Positions 38,751 to 49,658 of a stretch of DNA of 64,000 nucleotides are shown piece by piece. A program made the position numbers and the translations under genes. This DNA is from Globisporangium splendens (lineage: Eukaryota > Oomycota > Peronosporomycetes > Pythiales > Pythiaceae), in assembly GCA_006386115.1 (NCBI GenBank), contig VFIW01000029.1, positions 124,001-188,000 of the forward strand. Reading direction: 5' to 3'. The notes beneath the pieces are model-generated. The model was not told the DNA's origin. It made no database searches and saw nothing but the letters and a program-made list of their open reading frames with translations. The stretch's first letter is position 1. The number at the start of each line of letters is the position of its first letter.

Positions 38751-38841
38751 TATTGTACTGCTATAGTTTTGCAGCAGCGACGAGGTCGGTGGGGGAGGGC
38801 CCTTCTGTGTCGTCACGGCGGATTTTGTAGATCATGACGAC

Positions 38842-39111
38842 TTGTACCCGTATCGCCCCCAAGGGCGTGTGCGCCAAGACGTGACTGCAGTCGTAGCCAT
38901 GCGGTATTGCAATAGGAAGTGCTTCAACCTCGTCACAAGCCAGGAAGAGGTCGAGAACGTCGTCGTCATGACCCGGTCGTGCTTCCTCAAGCTACACAAG
39001 ACGGACACTGCCGTGTCAAAGCCAGTCGAGCACGATATGCATCAGCGGATAGGCGAGTGGGGCGACGTCATGCTCAATTCGGTCGTTGAGTACGTCTACT
39101 CGCAAAGATAA
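38842..39111 (+). CDS. Possible small gene divergent from the capsid gene
   Basis: An 89-codon frame on the plus strand, opening 91 bp from the capsid ATG. It has Cys and Lys-rich residues (CNRKCFNLV, TRSCFLKLHK) and an acidic end. The frame has no ATG at its very start; an ATG in another frame lies at 38,835. It could be a fragment of a second gene of the virus-like element reading outward, or chance. No family recognised. It lies outside the duplicated arm, so there is no second copy. Confidence 0.25.
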   Translation: MYPYRPQGRVRQDVTAVVAMRYCNRKCFNLVTSQEEVENVVVMTRSCFLKLHKTDTAVSKPVEHDMHQRIGEWGDVMLNSVVEYVYSQR

Positions 39112-39551
39112 GCACCGACCGATCTTGCAGCGCTTCACACGCAGCGGGTAGTGCCAACAACGGTCGGCTCATTGAGGCAGTTGGCCTAGTTTCACGCATC
39201 GTGGTCCACTCGGCGTCATTTCGATGCCCGGAGACGGCGTGGCTATAAGGAACAGTCCGCACGACAAGTATAATATATGCTGTTTGATGGCGTTGATGGA
39301 TCATCATGATTCATTAGGCGTCTCCACTCAGACCCTCGGTGCTTAGAGCACGGTAGTTTTGTACAATGTGTTGTCTGCCACTCGATCAAGAATTAAAAGA
39401 CTGTGATATGACCAGTCGAACGATGTTGTCTGTAATCGTAGCTTGATGTCGACAGTGACTATCAAATGCAACGCCAATATGGATTCATATCACTCTGTGC
39501 GCCTTTACCAGACTACTGCGTTCGGCTAGCCGGAAGTAACCACCCAGACGC
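39112..39551. other. Intergenic, nothing recognised
   Basis: AT-richer than its neighbours. I see no open frame, repeat or tRNA. It is the 3' flank of the hydrolase gene. Confidence 0.6.
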
Positions 39552-41156
39552 CTAGAACTCCACCACGAGGAGCCAGTCGTTGTCGATCCCGCCAGTCGAG
39601 GGTGGCGTGAAGTCCACGCGGGTGCCATTGCTACCATCAACGACGCTGATCTTCGTCGTGTTACTGTACTTGCCGTCGCGCGGGGAGAACCAGCGGGCCG
39701 TGCCATACCGACTGTCGGCTCCATTGCCAAGATCCAGACTGAACGAGTCGCCATGGCCAGTGTACGCGTAGACGCGGTCGCGGGTCTTGGAGGCGAGGAT
39801 CGAGATGTACCGGGTGCCCTCGTATGTGTTCACCGACTTGCCCGTGTGGTTGGTGGGGCTTCCGAGGAGCTCACGCGCGGGCTCAAGCTGCTCGAGCGTG
39901 GAGGTGTTGAGCCCCTGCAGCGGCTTGGTCACGTACTGGATCTGCCACGCGCCCTCGAAGTTGATGTCGTTCCTCCACGAGCCGCTCGCGTTCTGCGCGA
40001 TCTGCGGCACGATGTAGTCGCTGTCACGCAAAAGGTCTTCCCGCGGCTCGTACATCTGCCACACGCTGTTGGCGCCGTACGTGAAGCCGGTCGCGCCGCT
40101 GTAGACACCGTGGTAGAGCCCCGTACGGACGTGCGACGCGTTCCAGATGAACTTGGTCACGTCGAAGCCATTGTGCGCGCCCTCGTAGTGGTTCTCGAGG
40201 TCGAGCACTGGGCCTGTGAACTTGTCGCGCATCTCGTGTATGTTCTCGTAGTTCTTGGTCGAGTCCCAGCCGGCGAGGTAGTTCCCTTCCGTCTCGGGCG
40301 TGACGTGCCCGGACTGCACCGCGTCCACCGACATGCGGTCCTCCTCATTCGGCAGCATGACGTGGCCGTACGGGTTCGGCGTGTCCACCGGGTGATTGAT
40401 CCACGAGTTGGTCGGGTGGTACAGTAGCATGGACTCGTAGCCGAGTGCTTGCTCGGCCTCATACAGGCCCGCACGCATGCTCGCCCAGATGGACGACGTG
40501 TCCTCGATGGGCCCCAGGAGCGACGCCGCGTCCACGTCCGGGTTGGCCGCGACGGCCGCTTGGACTTCGGACACGTTGCGCGACCAGAGCGCGTTCGAGT
40601 CGCCGCCGAGGATCTTGGGCAGGCCAGGGTAGCGTGCGCCGATGTACTGGCCCCACTTGCGCGCGGTCGTCTCGTTGAAGATGGGCGTCGTCGTGTGCCA
40701 GCCGCCGTTGACGTACATGCCCCAGGTTGGGACAAGCGCGAGGAGGATGCCGTAGCTGGCCGCGAGGTCGCTGGCCCAGTCGACGAGCTTGAAGTAGGCT
40801 TCGTTGGGGCGTGTCGGGTCCGAGTCGTTGATGGGCAGGTCGCCGTAGAAGTTGGGGCGCGTCGTGCCGTTGAGCTCCGAGATGATGACGGACTGCACGA
40901 CGTTGTAGCCCTGGGACGCGCGGGTGCGCAGGTAGAAGTCGATGGAGGTCTTGTTGAGTCGGTGGAAGAGCTCCCAGGCCGTGTCGGCCTGCCAGAAGAA
41001 GGCCTCCTGCGAGTTGGTGCGGTACAGGTAGCGGCCGTAGCGGGGAGCGGAGATGGCGAGGTCGTGCCACGATGGCTCCGCCAAGGCGTTGCCAGCAAGA
41101 CAGGCGAACGAGGCCAGGCTGGCAACGACGGCCGCGAGGATGGTTTGGACCTTCAT
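39552..41156 (-). CDS. Secreted apiosidase-like glycoside hydrolase (DUF4038/GH140 type)
   Basis: An intact single-exon gene of 534 codons, the only clearly non-mobile protein gene here. A signal peptide covers residues 1-26 (hydrophobic core, ALA cleavage site), so it is secreted. Residues about 30-400 follow the DUF4038/apiosidase-like barrel: FFWQADTAWELFHRL, RASQGYNVVQ, LVPTWGMYVNGGW, ILGGDSNALW, LDLENHYEG and SGATGFTYGANSVWQMY; the Asp and Glu in LGGD and DLENHYE are candidate catalytic residues. Residues about 435-534 match the small beta domain often annotated as putative collagen-binding (RYISILAS, ARWFSPRDGKY, DNDWLLVVE). Several N-glycosylation sequons. Likely substrate: plant or algal pectic side chains or similar glycans. 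Much more GC-rich than the flanks. Confidence 0.85.
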   Translation of the reverse strand: MKVQTILAAVVASLASFACLAGNALAEPSWHDLAISAPRYGRYLYRTNSQEAFFWQADTAWELFHRLNKTSIDFYLRTRASQGYNVVQSVIISELNGTTRPNFYGDLPINDSDPTRPNEAYFKLVDWASDLAASYGILLALVPTWGMYVNGGWHTTTPIFNETTARKWGQYIGARYPGLPKILGGDSNALWSRNVSEVQAAVAANPDVDAASLLGPIEDTSSIWASMRAGLYEAEQALGYESMLLYHPTNSWINHPVDTPNPYGHVMLPNEEDRMSVDAVQSGHVTPETEGNYLAGWDSTKNYENIHEMRDKFTGPVLDLENHYEGAHNGFDVTKFIWNASHVRTGLYHGVYSGATGFTYGANSVWQMYEPREDLLRDSDYIVPQIAQNASGSWRNDINFEGAWQIQYVTKPLQGLNTSTLEQLEPARELLGSPTNHTGKSVNTYEGTRYISILASKTRDRVYAYTGHGDSFSLDLGNGADSRYGTARWFSPRDGKYSNTTKISVVDGSNGTRVDFTPPSTGGIDNDWLLVVEF

Positions 41157-42569
41157 CGCTGGGGGACAGGCAAAGCTTGAGCGCTTGTGAAGACGAAAAC
41201 TTGGCTTGTCGTGAAGATGGCGAGTTGGGAAATGCGGGTTTTGGCTTGGCTGGTGTGTCCAGTATCAACTGGTGAGCCCAAGGACGCGCTGCTTGGGTTT
41301 CATGCCCTGGTGAAGCATTTTCGGCATTTTTATGCAAGGTTGAAGTAGCCGAATCAATCCACAATTCATTGATTATTCAGAAAGCGGATGCGTTTTATTG
41401 AAGGTTGGTCTTTTTACCTGCATCCATTATATGGGGCCGGCATCAACAATTGATTTCGAAACTATTTATGACGATTACGAAATAGAGTGCACGGCGTTGA
41501 CGAAATGGGTCGCCGCGTGTCCTAAACGAATGGATTTCGCTTTGCATCGAGCTGCTGCATTCGACTTTTACAGTATCCGCTTTACGCTTCGAAGGCACCC
41601 CGCTCGGCTGATTTGGCTATTCAGGGCTAGCACCTGGGTTGCATTTTCAAGTCAGCTGTCACCGTCGACATGTTGGTGACATTATGACAGTGTTGTGTAT
41701 TGTCCACGCCAAAAAAAGGGTCCAAAACGCAACCTATAAAACTGGTCCAAGTCCTCCACCACCGGTTTTACAGCAGCAACGCCGCTCCCGCAGTGTTCTA
41801 TTAGCAGACAAAAGCAACTGACTATGCGATGGTGTCGACAATGAACGCGAGCAGCGTCACTCATCCTGATCAATTGGCGCCTCTTTGGACCAGCGTCACC
41901 GAAAGGAGACTCGAATGGCCAACGCAACTACATGCTGCGTGCGCCTGGCGTCGTGGTGCGATTGCTGACGGTGAGCGAATGGAACAGCGCGAAGCTGGTA
42001 AAATTGGCCACGGTGTTGCAGGCTGAGCTGCAAAGGACCGAGACGGGGAGGATGAGCACGCGCCGCCCAACAGATCATTTCGGACCAGCAGCTGGCGACG
42101 CTGCTCTACCGCGAGACCGCGCGGATCCAGCAGCTTCCCGCTAGGCAACGCTCTCGGAACTGTAGTAGTGTAATCCGAAACCTGATCGCCTCAGCGCTGA
42201 AAGCGCCCAGCAGCTCAACCTCTGACTCGAATGGGACGCTGCTTGACAACCTAGACGGTTGGTGATCGCCGGCGCGACCACCCGACGCTCTGCGGCGGGC
42301 TGGAGCCCGTGCTCGAGGCGTTCGTAGTGCAGTTGCTGCTGGATCAAACCGACGGAACTCGCGACTGCTCGCTCGTTGATCATGAACGAGCGTCCAAGAA
42401 GGCGCGAGGATCTCCACAATGCAGTATCAACTTGCACTCCTGTATGCGCAATGCAGTACACAGGGATCCATCAAAATACCAGTCGAAAAACATATGGATT
42501 TGAGTATTAAATGTGAAATGTTTTCTCTAGATAAAGGTATAAAAAAAGGCAGGGGGAGTGGTGTTTACT
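41157..42569. other. Hydrolase upstream region and degenerate coding-like DNA
   Basis: 41,157-41,400 is the upstream region of the hydrolase; I see no certain core promoter. 41,830-42,250 has short coding-like stretches in changing frames on the plus strand (for example SEWNSAKLVKLATVLQAELQ, then QIISDQQLATLLYRE), as in a decayed helical protein. No family recognised. The rest shows nothing. Confidence 0.35.
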
Positions 42570-42859
42570 TCATTTGGCAAGTTGGAGCAATGTTGGTGCC
42601 CCAAGGCGGCACTTCTGCATACTGTCAACCAGCTCGTACATCTCTTCGTCTAGGATCTTCGCGTGACGCCAGCAGTTGGCTATGGAGGAGCTGGCCACGT
42701 GCTGCCACGCTTCCTCAGCCCACTGCATTGCTTGGAGGACGTCTGCTTGATGGAGCGCGTCAGTTTCTCTCTCCATGTTCTCCGCACCGATCTCTGCTGC
42801 GCGCATACCGTGCGCTTCTGCTCCAGCGTCAGGCGGATGCGACTGGTCGTTGTCGCCAT
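42570..42859 (-). pseudogene. pogo/Tigger-like transposase relic, internally deleted
   Basis: From an ATG at 42859 an N-terminal CENP-B-type helix-turn-helix start is visible (IRLTLEQKRTVCAQQ). After a short stretch and a frame change come residues typical of the C-terminus of pogo/Tigger transposases (AMQWAEEAWQHV, SIANCWRHAKIL). The whole DDE catalytic core is absent. It therefore looks like a deletion derivative, perhaps a non-autonomous element; I could not identify terminal inverted repeats. Confidence 0.55.
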
Positions 42860-44040
42860 GTAGTCGCTGCTCTTCGACTCTCGCCGCTGCTTATGTGCCG
42901 CTCAGAGAACACAGAGAACGCAGCGCGCCAAAATTTGAAAATGAAACAGGAGTATTTGTTTGTGATCGGTTTGGAGAGGGAATAATTTTACAGTGATGAC
43001 CGGTATTTTGAAGGATGTCTGTGCTGGTATCAATTTGGAGCTTATGATAGTGGGAGCACTTGAAGGAAGGAGACGAGGCGAAAGACGACAGAAAGGCGGG
43101 AAAAGGAAGAGTGTATTGTTGGGTTTGGCCTGTCTGCCGTGTGGTCTCGTGTGAGCCATTCGATTCCGGAATGGATTGTTAAAGGATAATGTAACCACAC
43201 CATATCTGTTTAGCCAAGACGTTATATTTCGCAGTGACGTCAGCCTGTGACGGTTCCGCTCCGTGACCTCCCTGGATTATTATCAGGGTTGACTATTGAA
43301 GTTGCTGAAAGGGCGTCTAGACATTTCTCCAGTCCGATTGGACAGGGTCCAGTTTATGGTCCATCCCGAACTGCCTCCCTGGGACGCAATCAGGGACACA
43401 TCTGCCTTCCTGAACGTAATCACCGGGGTGCGACTAATCGATCACGCCTGGTTTTTACGTTAAACATATTGCACCTTGCAAACCCGTGAGTCTAAATCTG
43501 GGAGTCGCTGGATCAACCAATCAGCGGTTGAATCGACCAAATAACCTAAGGTTATTTCGAAGTCAGTTTGGGAAACAAAATTCAGGTCATCCCTCCTGGG
43601 AAATCGAAAAATCGCTTCATTGAGTGCATTTCAAAACGTTTTGGGCACTCTCACTCTGGGCGCGTAGAGTGCGTTGGGTAGGTTAGGGTGGGCGACGTCT
43701 GCGGTCAGCCGCACAAGAGACATGCTGTGGGCCGCCTATGGCGTGGCGGGTTTTTGTCTGGGCCGGGTTTGACTGAAACGTTTATGAATACCCGGCCCAG
43801 GGCACTCAGAGTAGAGCGCTGTGCCTCTTCAGCGGGCACACAGGCGCTTTGGTAAGCGCGAGGCGCTCGGGCATTCCTATTTACGGTGCAGTGTCGGTTT
43901 GTCGTGTCGGGAGCTGTCCGTGGTAGTGGTGCACACTGGGCTCTCCAATAACATGGCAGCTCGGGGCCTATTGCTCGGACCAAGCGAACGGCGCGTAAGA
44001 CGACGGGTGGCTGCGCACCACGCGGGCAGTTGGCTGACAA
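42860..44040. other. No gene recognised
   Basis: Only short, non-conserved frames on both strands. 43,200-43,560 contains several GATTGG/CCAATC-like repeats, and 43,600-44,040 turns GC-rich towards the chromodomain relic, of which it may be a decayed upstream part. Confidence 0.5.
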
Positions 44041-44780
44041 GGCCAATCGGAAGTGCGCGCCTGTGACCGCGCAGGTCGACAAGCGCGCGTACCCCGTGAG
44101 GTGCATCGTGGCGCGCCGGGAGGTCCGCGGCGGCCAGTTGGAGTACAAGGTGCTCTGGTACTCGCCCCGGGGCAAGCAGCAGCACACGTGAGAGCCCCGG
44201 GAGCACTTGGCCGAGCAAGGCTTCCTCGAGTACCTGGCCGCCGTGGACAAGTACTACGAGGACTACTATCGCCCCCCCTCAGTTCTCTCGCTGGGCCACC
44301 AAGCACTGGCCCGCTGTGCTGACGGCGAATCCGTCCGGCATGTGCATGGTCGAGGCGCTGCGTCGCGCGCTGCAGTTGCTGGGCGACGACTTTGGCGTGT
44401 CGGAGACCGAGGTGGAGCTGTTCCGCGAAGGCGCGCGAGCTCGCAGCGTTGATCTCGAGGCCGGCGTCACCTGGATGGTGTTCCGCGCCTTCGTGCGGCA
44501 GCTCGTCGGCGCCAGTTCGCGCATCGACTTCAAGTTGATCGACACGAACCTCCACGTGACTGGCCATCGCGGCAAGGAAGCGGTCGAGCGTTTGGGCCTG
44601 CGCAACGGGCTGTAGCTCGTTTGCGCAATGAACTCAATGCGAGTTGGCCATGCGTTCGTGCTATACACCATGGAAGATGAGCTACGCGTCGTTGAGAAGA
44701 AGCTGTTCAAGCCGTTCAAGAACTACGGGGGTTGGATTGAGTGCGTGATGTTCCTGCGCAAGGTTGAGTTAGTGTACTAA
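44041..44780 (+). pseudogene. Chromodomain plus papain-fold-like cysteine peptidase relic
   Basis: The first frame (from 44081) is a chromodomain: [27 protein letters not shown], then a TGA where the conserved Trp of the WEP motif is expected, then EPREHLAEQGFLEYL. A run of seven C near 44,271 changes the frame. The second frame has NPSGMCMVEALRRAL, a plausible nucleophile Cys, and later, after a TAG at 44,612, NSMRVGHAFVLYT with a plausible catalytic His. A Cys...GHAFVL arrangement suggests a papain-like or OTU-like peptidase fold. Three lesions make it dead. The chromodomain suggests a retroelement-related origin; the peptidase assignment is tentative. Confidence 0.5.
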
Positions 44781-45015
44781 TCGGAAAATATACTGGCTCT
44801 GCCTTAGTCATGTTGAGTTGTGTTACTTTGTGTGCATTTGTGAATTCGGTACCAAGTGTACCAGGAAAATCTCTAGCGCATGCGCAGAGGGAAAACCTTT
44901 TGCCATCCTTCTTGAAAACCTGAGCTGATGATAATAGCCAGGAGAAAGCAAGAAGGTGCAGTAATGGGAACAAAGAGACAGGAGATGAAGTTCAAAGCGA
45001 TGTCTATTGATTCAG

Positions 45016-46606
45016 TTACGAACGGTTAGAGAGAGTTCGAACGCCAAGTCCCTCGCGCAAAGCACGGAACTGATGCTTGTCAAGCGCTTTCGTGAAGATG
45101 TCGGCGATCATCTGCTTGGTGGAGCAGTACGTGACAACTAACTCATGGCGCTCCACCTTCTCTTGGACAAAGTGGTAGCGTATGTCGATGTGCTTTGAAC
45201 GTTCATGTAGCTCAGGATTGTTGGAGATTTTGATGCAGCTCTGATTGTCCTCACGAATGGTGAGGCTGGTGGTCGTTGGGAAACCAAGTCCCTTCAACAA
45301 GAGCTTGAGAAAGATCATCTCTTGCATACAATGGCAGAGTGCAACGTACTCCGCTCCCGTGGTGGAAAGCACTACCGTGTGGTGCTTCCGTGAAAGCCAC
45401 GAGATAGGACTGTCGCCAAGCATGGTGACGTAGCCACCGACTGAGCGTCGCGTGTCAGGGCAGTTGGCGTAGTCCGAGTCTGAGTAGGCAGTCAGGTTGT
45501 CTGCCAAATTGTCTGGGGCGACGTTAGACGTGCCACCAAGCGTGATGCCGAACTCGGACGTGCCCTGCAGATAGCGGAGGCCACGGAGAACTGCGTGCCA
45601 ATGCAGTTGGCCAGGGCTGGCGAGGAATTGGCTTACCTCACGCATAAAGTACGCAAAATCCGGTCGCGTGCCAACCATCAGACACATCATGCACCCAACC
45701 GCTTCGCGATATGGAATGGCTTGCATCGCATGGATGTCAGACTGAAGACTAGGGTGCATGTCAGCCGTCAGCTTCAGGGTGCGCTCACATGGGGTGGAGG
45801 AAGGGTAGGTGATATACTGCATAAAGCGGTCAAGGACTGTCGTGGCGCATTTGTGCTAGTGGATGAGCAGCGCTCGGCACTTACGGTCTCTGACGATGGA
45901 TCAGCCGAGGAGGTCCTTCACCTCACCAAGATCAGTCATATGAAATTTCCGCTTCAATGCATTCAGGATTCGCTGAATGATGCGTACATTGGTGCGACAA
46001 TGAGCAGGTCGTCGACGTAGACTGCGATGTAGCAGGTCAATCCATCGATGATGCCAATGAAGACACAGCGATTTTTGATGAGGCGGTGGAAGTTCAGCTT
46101 TTCCAGGAAGGTGCACAGAAATTGGTACCACACGCGCGGAGCTTGCTTGAGGCCACAGAGGCTCTTTAACAACTTGCACACAAGGTACTCACGACCAGGG
46201 GCAACGAACCCTTCTAGTTGTTCCATGTAAATCTCAATGTCAAGGACACCATGGAGGAACGCCGTTTTGACGTCCATTTGATGGATTTCGATGTCCAACA
46301 GAGCTGCGATGGTGAGGAGGAGTCGCAGAACCTCCATGCGAATGACTGGCGAGAAGATCTCGTCATAGTCGACGCCATGCAGTTGGAGAAATCCATTGAC
46401 GACCAGCCGTGCTTTGAAGTGGTCAATCGTGCCGTCACCCTTGTGCTTAACCACAAACACTCAACGGTTCTTGAGGATATTCCGACCGGGTGGTGTAGAA
46501 CAAGAATCCAAGTCCTGTTGGTCATGTACGACGCATATTCCAGCTTGGTGGCTGCATCCCATTCGGTTGCATGCTCGGATTTTCATAAGCACATCACCCA
46601 CGGACA
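45016..46606 (-). pseudogene. Copia reverse transcriptase and RNase H fragment
   Basis: A second Copia family. RT (46600-45900): TWILVLHHPVG, VFVVKHKGDG, ARLVVNGFLQ, MDVKTAFLHG, LCGLKQAPRVWYQ, catalytic YVDD (YIAVYVDDLLIV). RNase H (45822-45016): AVGCMMCLMVGTRPD, GLRYLQGT, YSDSDYANCPDTRRSVGGY, STTGAEYVAL, IADIFTKAL, an apparently complete end. Lesions: TGA in place of the Trp before VFVVKHK, and frame changes near 45,960 and 45,860. It is cut off at 46607, where the right duplication arm begins, so integrase and Gag are missing. Confidence 0.82.
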
Positions 46607-48482
46607 GCTCCACCGGTTTCGGAAGTCTCCGTGACGCGTATATCGCGCTGCCCTACGTTGTTACGATGAAAAACACGCATGGCACAAATGCATTGGCAGG
46701 TACGGTCTCCAAGTATGCTGTCGGTCTGAAGTGTGGCGTTTGGAATGTCATTGATTCGCTCAGCGTCGAACTCAACGGCAAGGGCATTATCACGGACAAC
46801 GACTACAAGCTGTATTGGAACAATCTGCGCGCGATGACGGAGTGGAGTTCGATTGATGTGGTCAAGCGAGGAGCGGATGCGTTTTTAGCTCTGGACGATT
46901 CTGCCAGCGTTTTATTCGCTCAATCTAGTGGCAGCGCTGCGGCTAGTGCCTGGGGCGATGGCTATCTGAACAACACAACAAATGTGACGTCGACAGCAGC
47001 TACGGGTTTGGTTCCTGAATCTACGGGCACGGCTCCTCCTTACAACACTGGGTTCATCAGCCGGCTGTACAATAATCCAGATCAGATTGCCACTTCAACG
47101 GATGGGAGCACGCTCGCAGCAGCGAACCCGTATGGTTGGACGACTACCCGATCGGGAGGAATCCCCAGCATGATCCAGCAGAATAGCAAGGGGGGTTTCG
47201 TTAACACGGCTTCTGCAGCTGGTGGTATTGCGGTCACTTGGTATCACATGCTAAACATCCGGCTGGTTGACCTGCATCCGATTTTCAAGGAACTCGATCT
47301 GGTCGCGAACCCACAAATCAAGATCAAGCTCGGCGTCAATCAAGGCTACGTCGACGTAACGACTGGGGCTTCGAACGTGATGTCGCTCGCGGGTACCACC
47401 CTGACGTCAGGAACCACGGTTCCTATCATGATCGCATCTGCTGCTGCCGGCAACCCAATGAATGATGTGCCCCACGCGACTGCTGGAGCACTTCGCGTTG
47501 CGTTCGGCCTGCTCCAGAACTCTTTAACGACTCTGGCTACCAGCGGCCAGGTATTCCCGTTTACGACAAGCCGTTTATACATCCCATTCTACGATATCGC
47601 AAATCCAACCCAGATAGTTCAAAAACCCGATTAAGAAGTTGAATTACTTGGATTGCTACGCCCAATATTTCCAGCAAAAAGCCGGCACAGGCGTTAGCAC
47701 CTCGCAGCAGAACGTTGCCTTCAGTTTCCAACTGAGCGCCTCGCTCAAGAGCATCAAGTACGTGGCGCTCATGCCATTTGCGGAAACGTCGAGCGGCCAT
47801 TGCGCAAACTCGTCCGCCAATCTCGCCCAGCAGTTCGCCTCGCCGTTCGATTCAGCTCCGTTGACGTGCCAGCCAGGCTCTAGTGTGCGCAACTTCCAGG
47901 TCCAGATTGGCAACGAGAGCATCTTCAACAAGACGATTGACTACAATTATGAGTCGTTTTTCGACGAGCTCAGCAAGATCGCCTCTGTGAATGGCGGCTT
48001 GACGCACGAAATCTCGAACGGCCTAACCGGTGGCGCGGTTCTAGTGGGGTAAGCTTCTGACCTCTACGCTGTTGATTGCGGGTTCGAGTCCCATTCAGAG
48101 CGGGATTTTCAACGTGCGGAAAATCGAAGTTCATCGGGCCCAATCAGGGGTCGAGGTAGGACCCCATGGGGGGCAATAAGACCCAGCCCTGTAATTCCGA
48201 CCTCTCAATATGGATATTGTAGGTCACGACGATGAACCTAAATATACCTCAATAAAATTAAAAAAAATCTCGAACGGCCTCCTAGACTTCAACAAGTGGT
48301 CGAATGTGCAGCGCATCCTGCTGGCGGATTGCTCTCGCGTGACGAACCCAGAAATTCCCCAGTCCATCTTGGTCAGCAGCGTGAACAACTGCAGCCAGGG
48401 CACAAACTATCTGGTTCTGATCTGCTATGGTCGGTCCCTCAGCGTGGATCGATTAACGGGAGAGGTCCACGAATACGACTGA
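46607..48482 (+). pseudogene. Virophage/Polinton-like capsid protein, 5'-truncated (right arm)
   Basis: The mirror copy of the capsid gene, lacking about the first 55 codons, which were lost at the duplication edge; the upstream frame is by chance open into Copia DNA. It has the same frame change and TAA at 47,632-47,634 and the same SINE. I noticed three residue differences from the left copy (for example K for N in GLKCGVW, D for G in RGADAF, L for P in LALDD). The identical lesions show that the gene was already damaged before duplication. Confidence 0.62.
48025..48264 (+). mobile_element. tRNA-derived SINE in the capsid gene (right arm)
   Basis: Mirror copy of the SINE at 36,924-37,163, with the TSD at 48009-48024 and 48265-48280. 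Its internal ATG (near 48,210) makes an open frame run by chance into the last capsid block. Confidence 0.88.
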
Positions 48483-48507
48483 GAACTTTCTTACATAACA
48501 TACAGTC

Positions 48508-49124
48508 ATGATTTATAGAAACCGGCGATCTCGCCCGCCCACCCCAGTGGAAGAAGCTGCGGAGGAGCCGGTGGCGGCGCCGCTCGACATCAGACTACTG
48601 AAGGATGAGGCGGTGAAGCTGCTGCTGACGCGCGTGAGCCTGCTCCAACAGAGGTTGGACGTGGATCGCCAGCATCATGAGCGCCTGGAAGCGAAGGTGG
48701 CGGATCTGTCGGAGCTACTGAACAGGAAGATGGACGAGCTGATGCTCGCGCTGGCGGACAGAACTTTCGCGGAGCCGAAGGAAGTGTCTAGAAAGGAGCC
48801 ACAGCAAGAGTGTAAAGATGAGCCGAAGGTAGAGAGCGAGGACGAGAGTAAGGACCTCTCGTATCGCTTCTTCACCGAGCGCGTGGAGTTCGCGGCGGGC
48901 GCGGAGCTGCCCAAGCGGGACGTCACCAGGGCCTTCAAGGAGTGGGTGCGCCCAAGGAGGGCATCGACATGCAGAGCGCGATCAGTGCCGACCCGCGCAT
49001 ACTCTTCCAGAGCCTCAACATCTGCAGGTCCTGCCGGAAGCAGCACATCAAGGGCTGCTGCGCCGAGTACGGTCGCACGAATCGCTCGAAGATGGAGGTG
49101 GTGATGAACGCGCGCTTCAAGTAG
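48508..49124 (+). pseudogene. Coiled-coil protein with Cys motif, frameshifted (right arm)
   Basis: Mirror copy of 36,062-36,680, 25 bp after the capsid stop. At 48,950 it lacks a GC dinucleotide that the left copy has; neither copy reads through. One further residue differs (T for I in FFTERVEF). The end of the protein (CRSCRKQHIKGCC) is in the third frame, to TAG 49122-49124. Confidence 0.5.
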
Positions 49125-49283
49125 TCTGCCGCTCCGACACGCTCTTTTTTTGGCTCGAGTATCCAACATGTTTGTCGGGTGAGCGGCTGTGATTACTCGT
49201 GATCATGGATACGTTTTACTCAAAACCGAGCAACCTCCTGAACTTAGAGCCTCTCTCCTTAATTATCATATAACTATATTTTT

Positions 49284-49658
49284 GTGACTATTCTCCAACT
49301 TTCCAAGTCAAGCACAAGCGGTCCAGTTCCAGCCTCAGCGGTCCAGTTTGGGCCGGCCCATCCCAGGGAGAGAATCCCCCTTCTTGGAGGCCCTAGGGTG
49401 GTGAGGAATGGAATGCACGACCAATATGAGCACGACTACGCACCCGCTATCGTGGTCACTCCGCCACGAAGCACAACCGCAACGCCCACCAGGACGGCGC
49501 ACCATTACCCGCTGTATGTGACCACTAGTCACGAACCGGCAACGTTGCCAACAAGCGACGCAGTACAAGACCCTGTTGAGATACAGGTCAGTATCTACCA
49601 ACAAATCCGGACCGGGTCCGAGGACTCGGACATTAAATACTTGATAGATGCACTGTGA
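49284..49658 (+). CDS. Hypothetical protein (right arm)
   Basis: Mirror copy of 35,528-35,902; 124 codons, Thr/Pro-rich, no recognised domain, with one residue difference near the C-terminus. Same caveat about possible repeat origin. Confidence 0.3.
   Translation: MTILQLSKSSTSGPVPASAVQFGPAHPRERIPLLGGPRVVRNGMHDQYEHDYAPAIVVTPPRSTTATPTRTAHHYPLYVTTSHEPATLPTSDAVQDPVEIQVSIYQQIRTGSEDSDIKYLIDAL

Noticed and set aside
39753..41364. Several 220-320-codon frames on both strands across the hydrolase gene
   Set aside because: Shadows in a very GC-rich gene; Arg/Ala/Ser/Thr-rich low-complexity products with no domain, while the hydrolase frame has signal peptide and conserved motifs.
46396..46606. N-terminal extension of the right-arm capsid frame upstream of 46607
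   Set aside because: It is Copia DNA in antisense joined at the duplication edge; the left arm shows the true N-terminal sequence.
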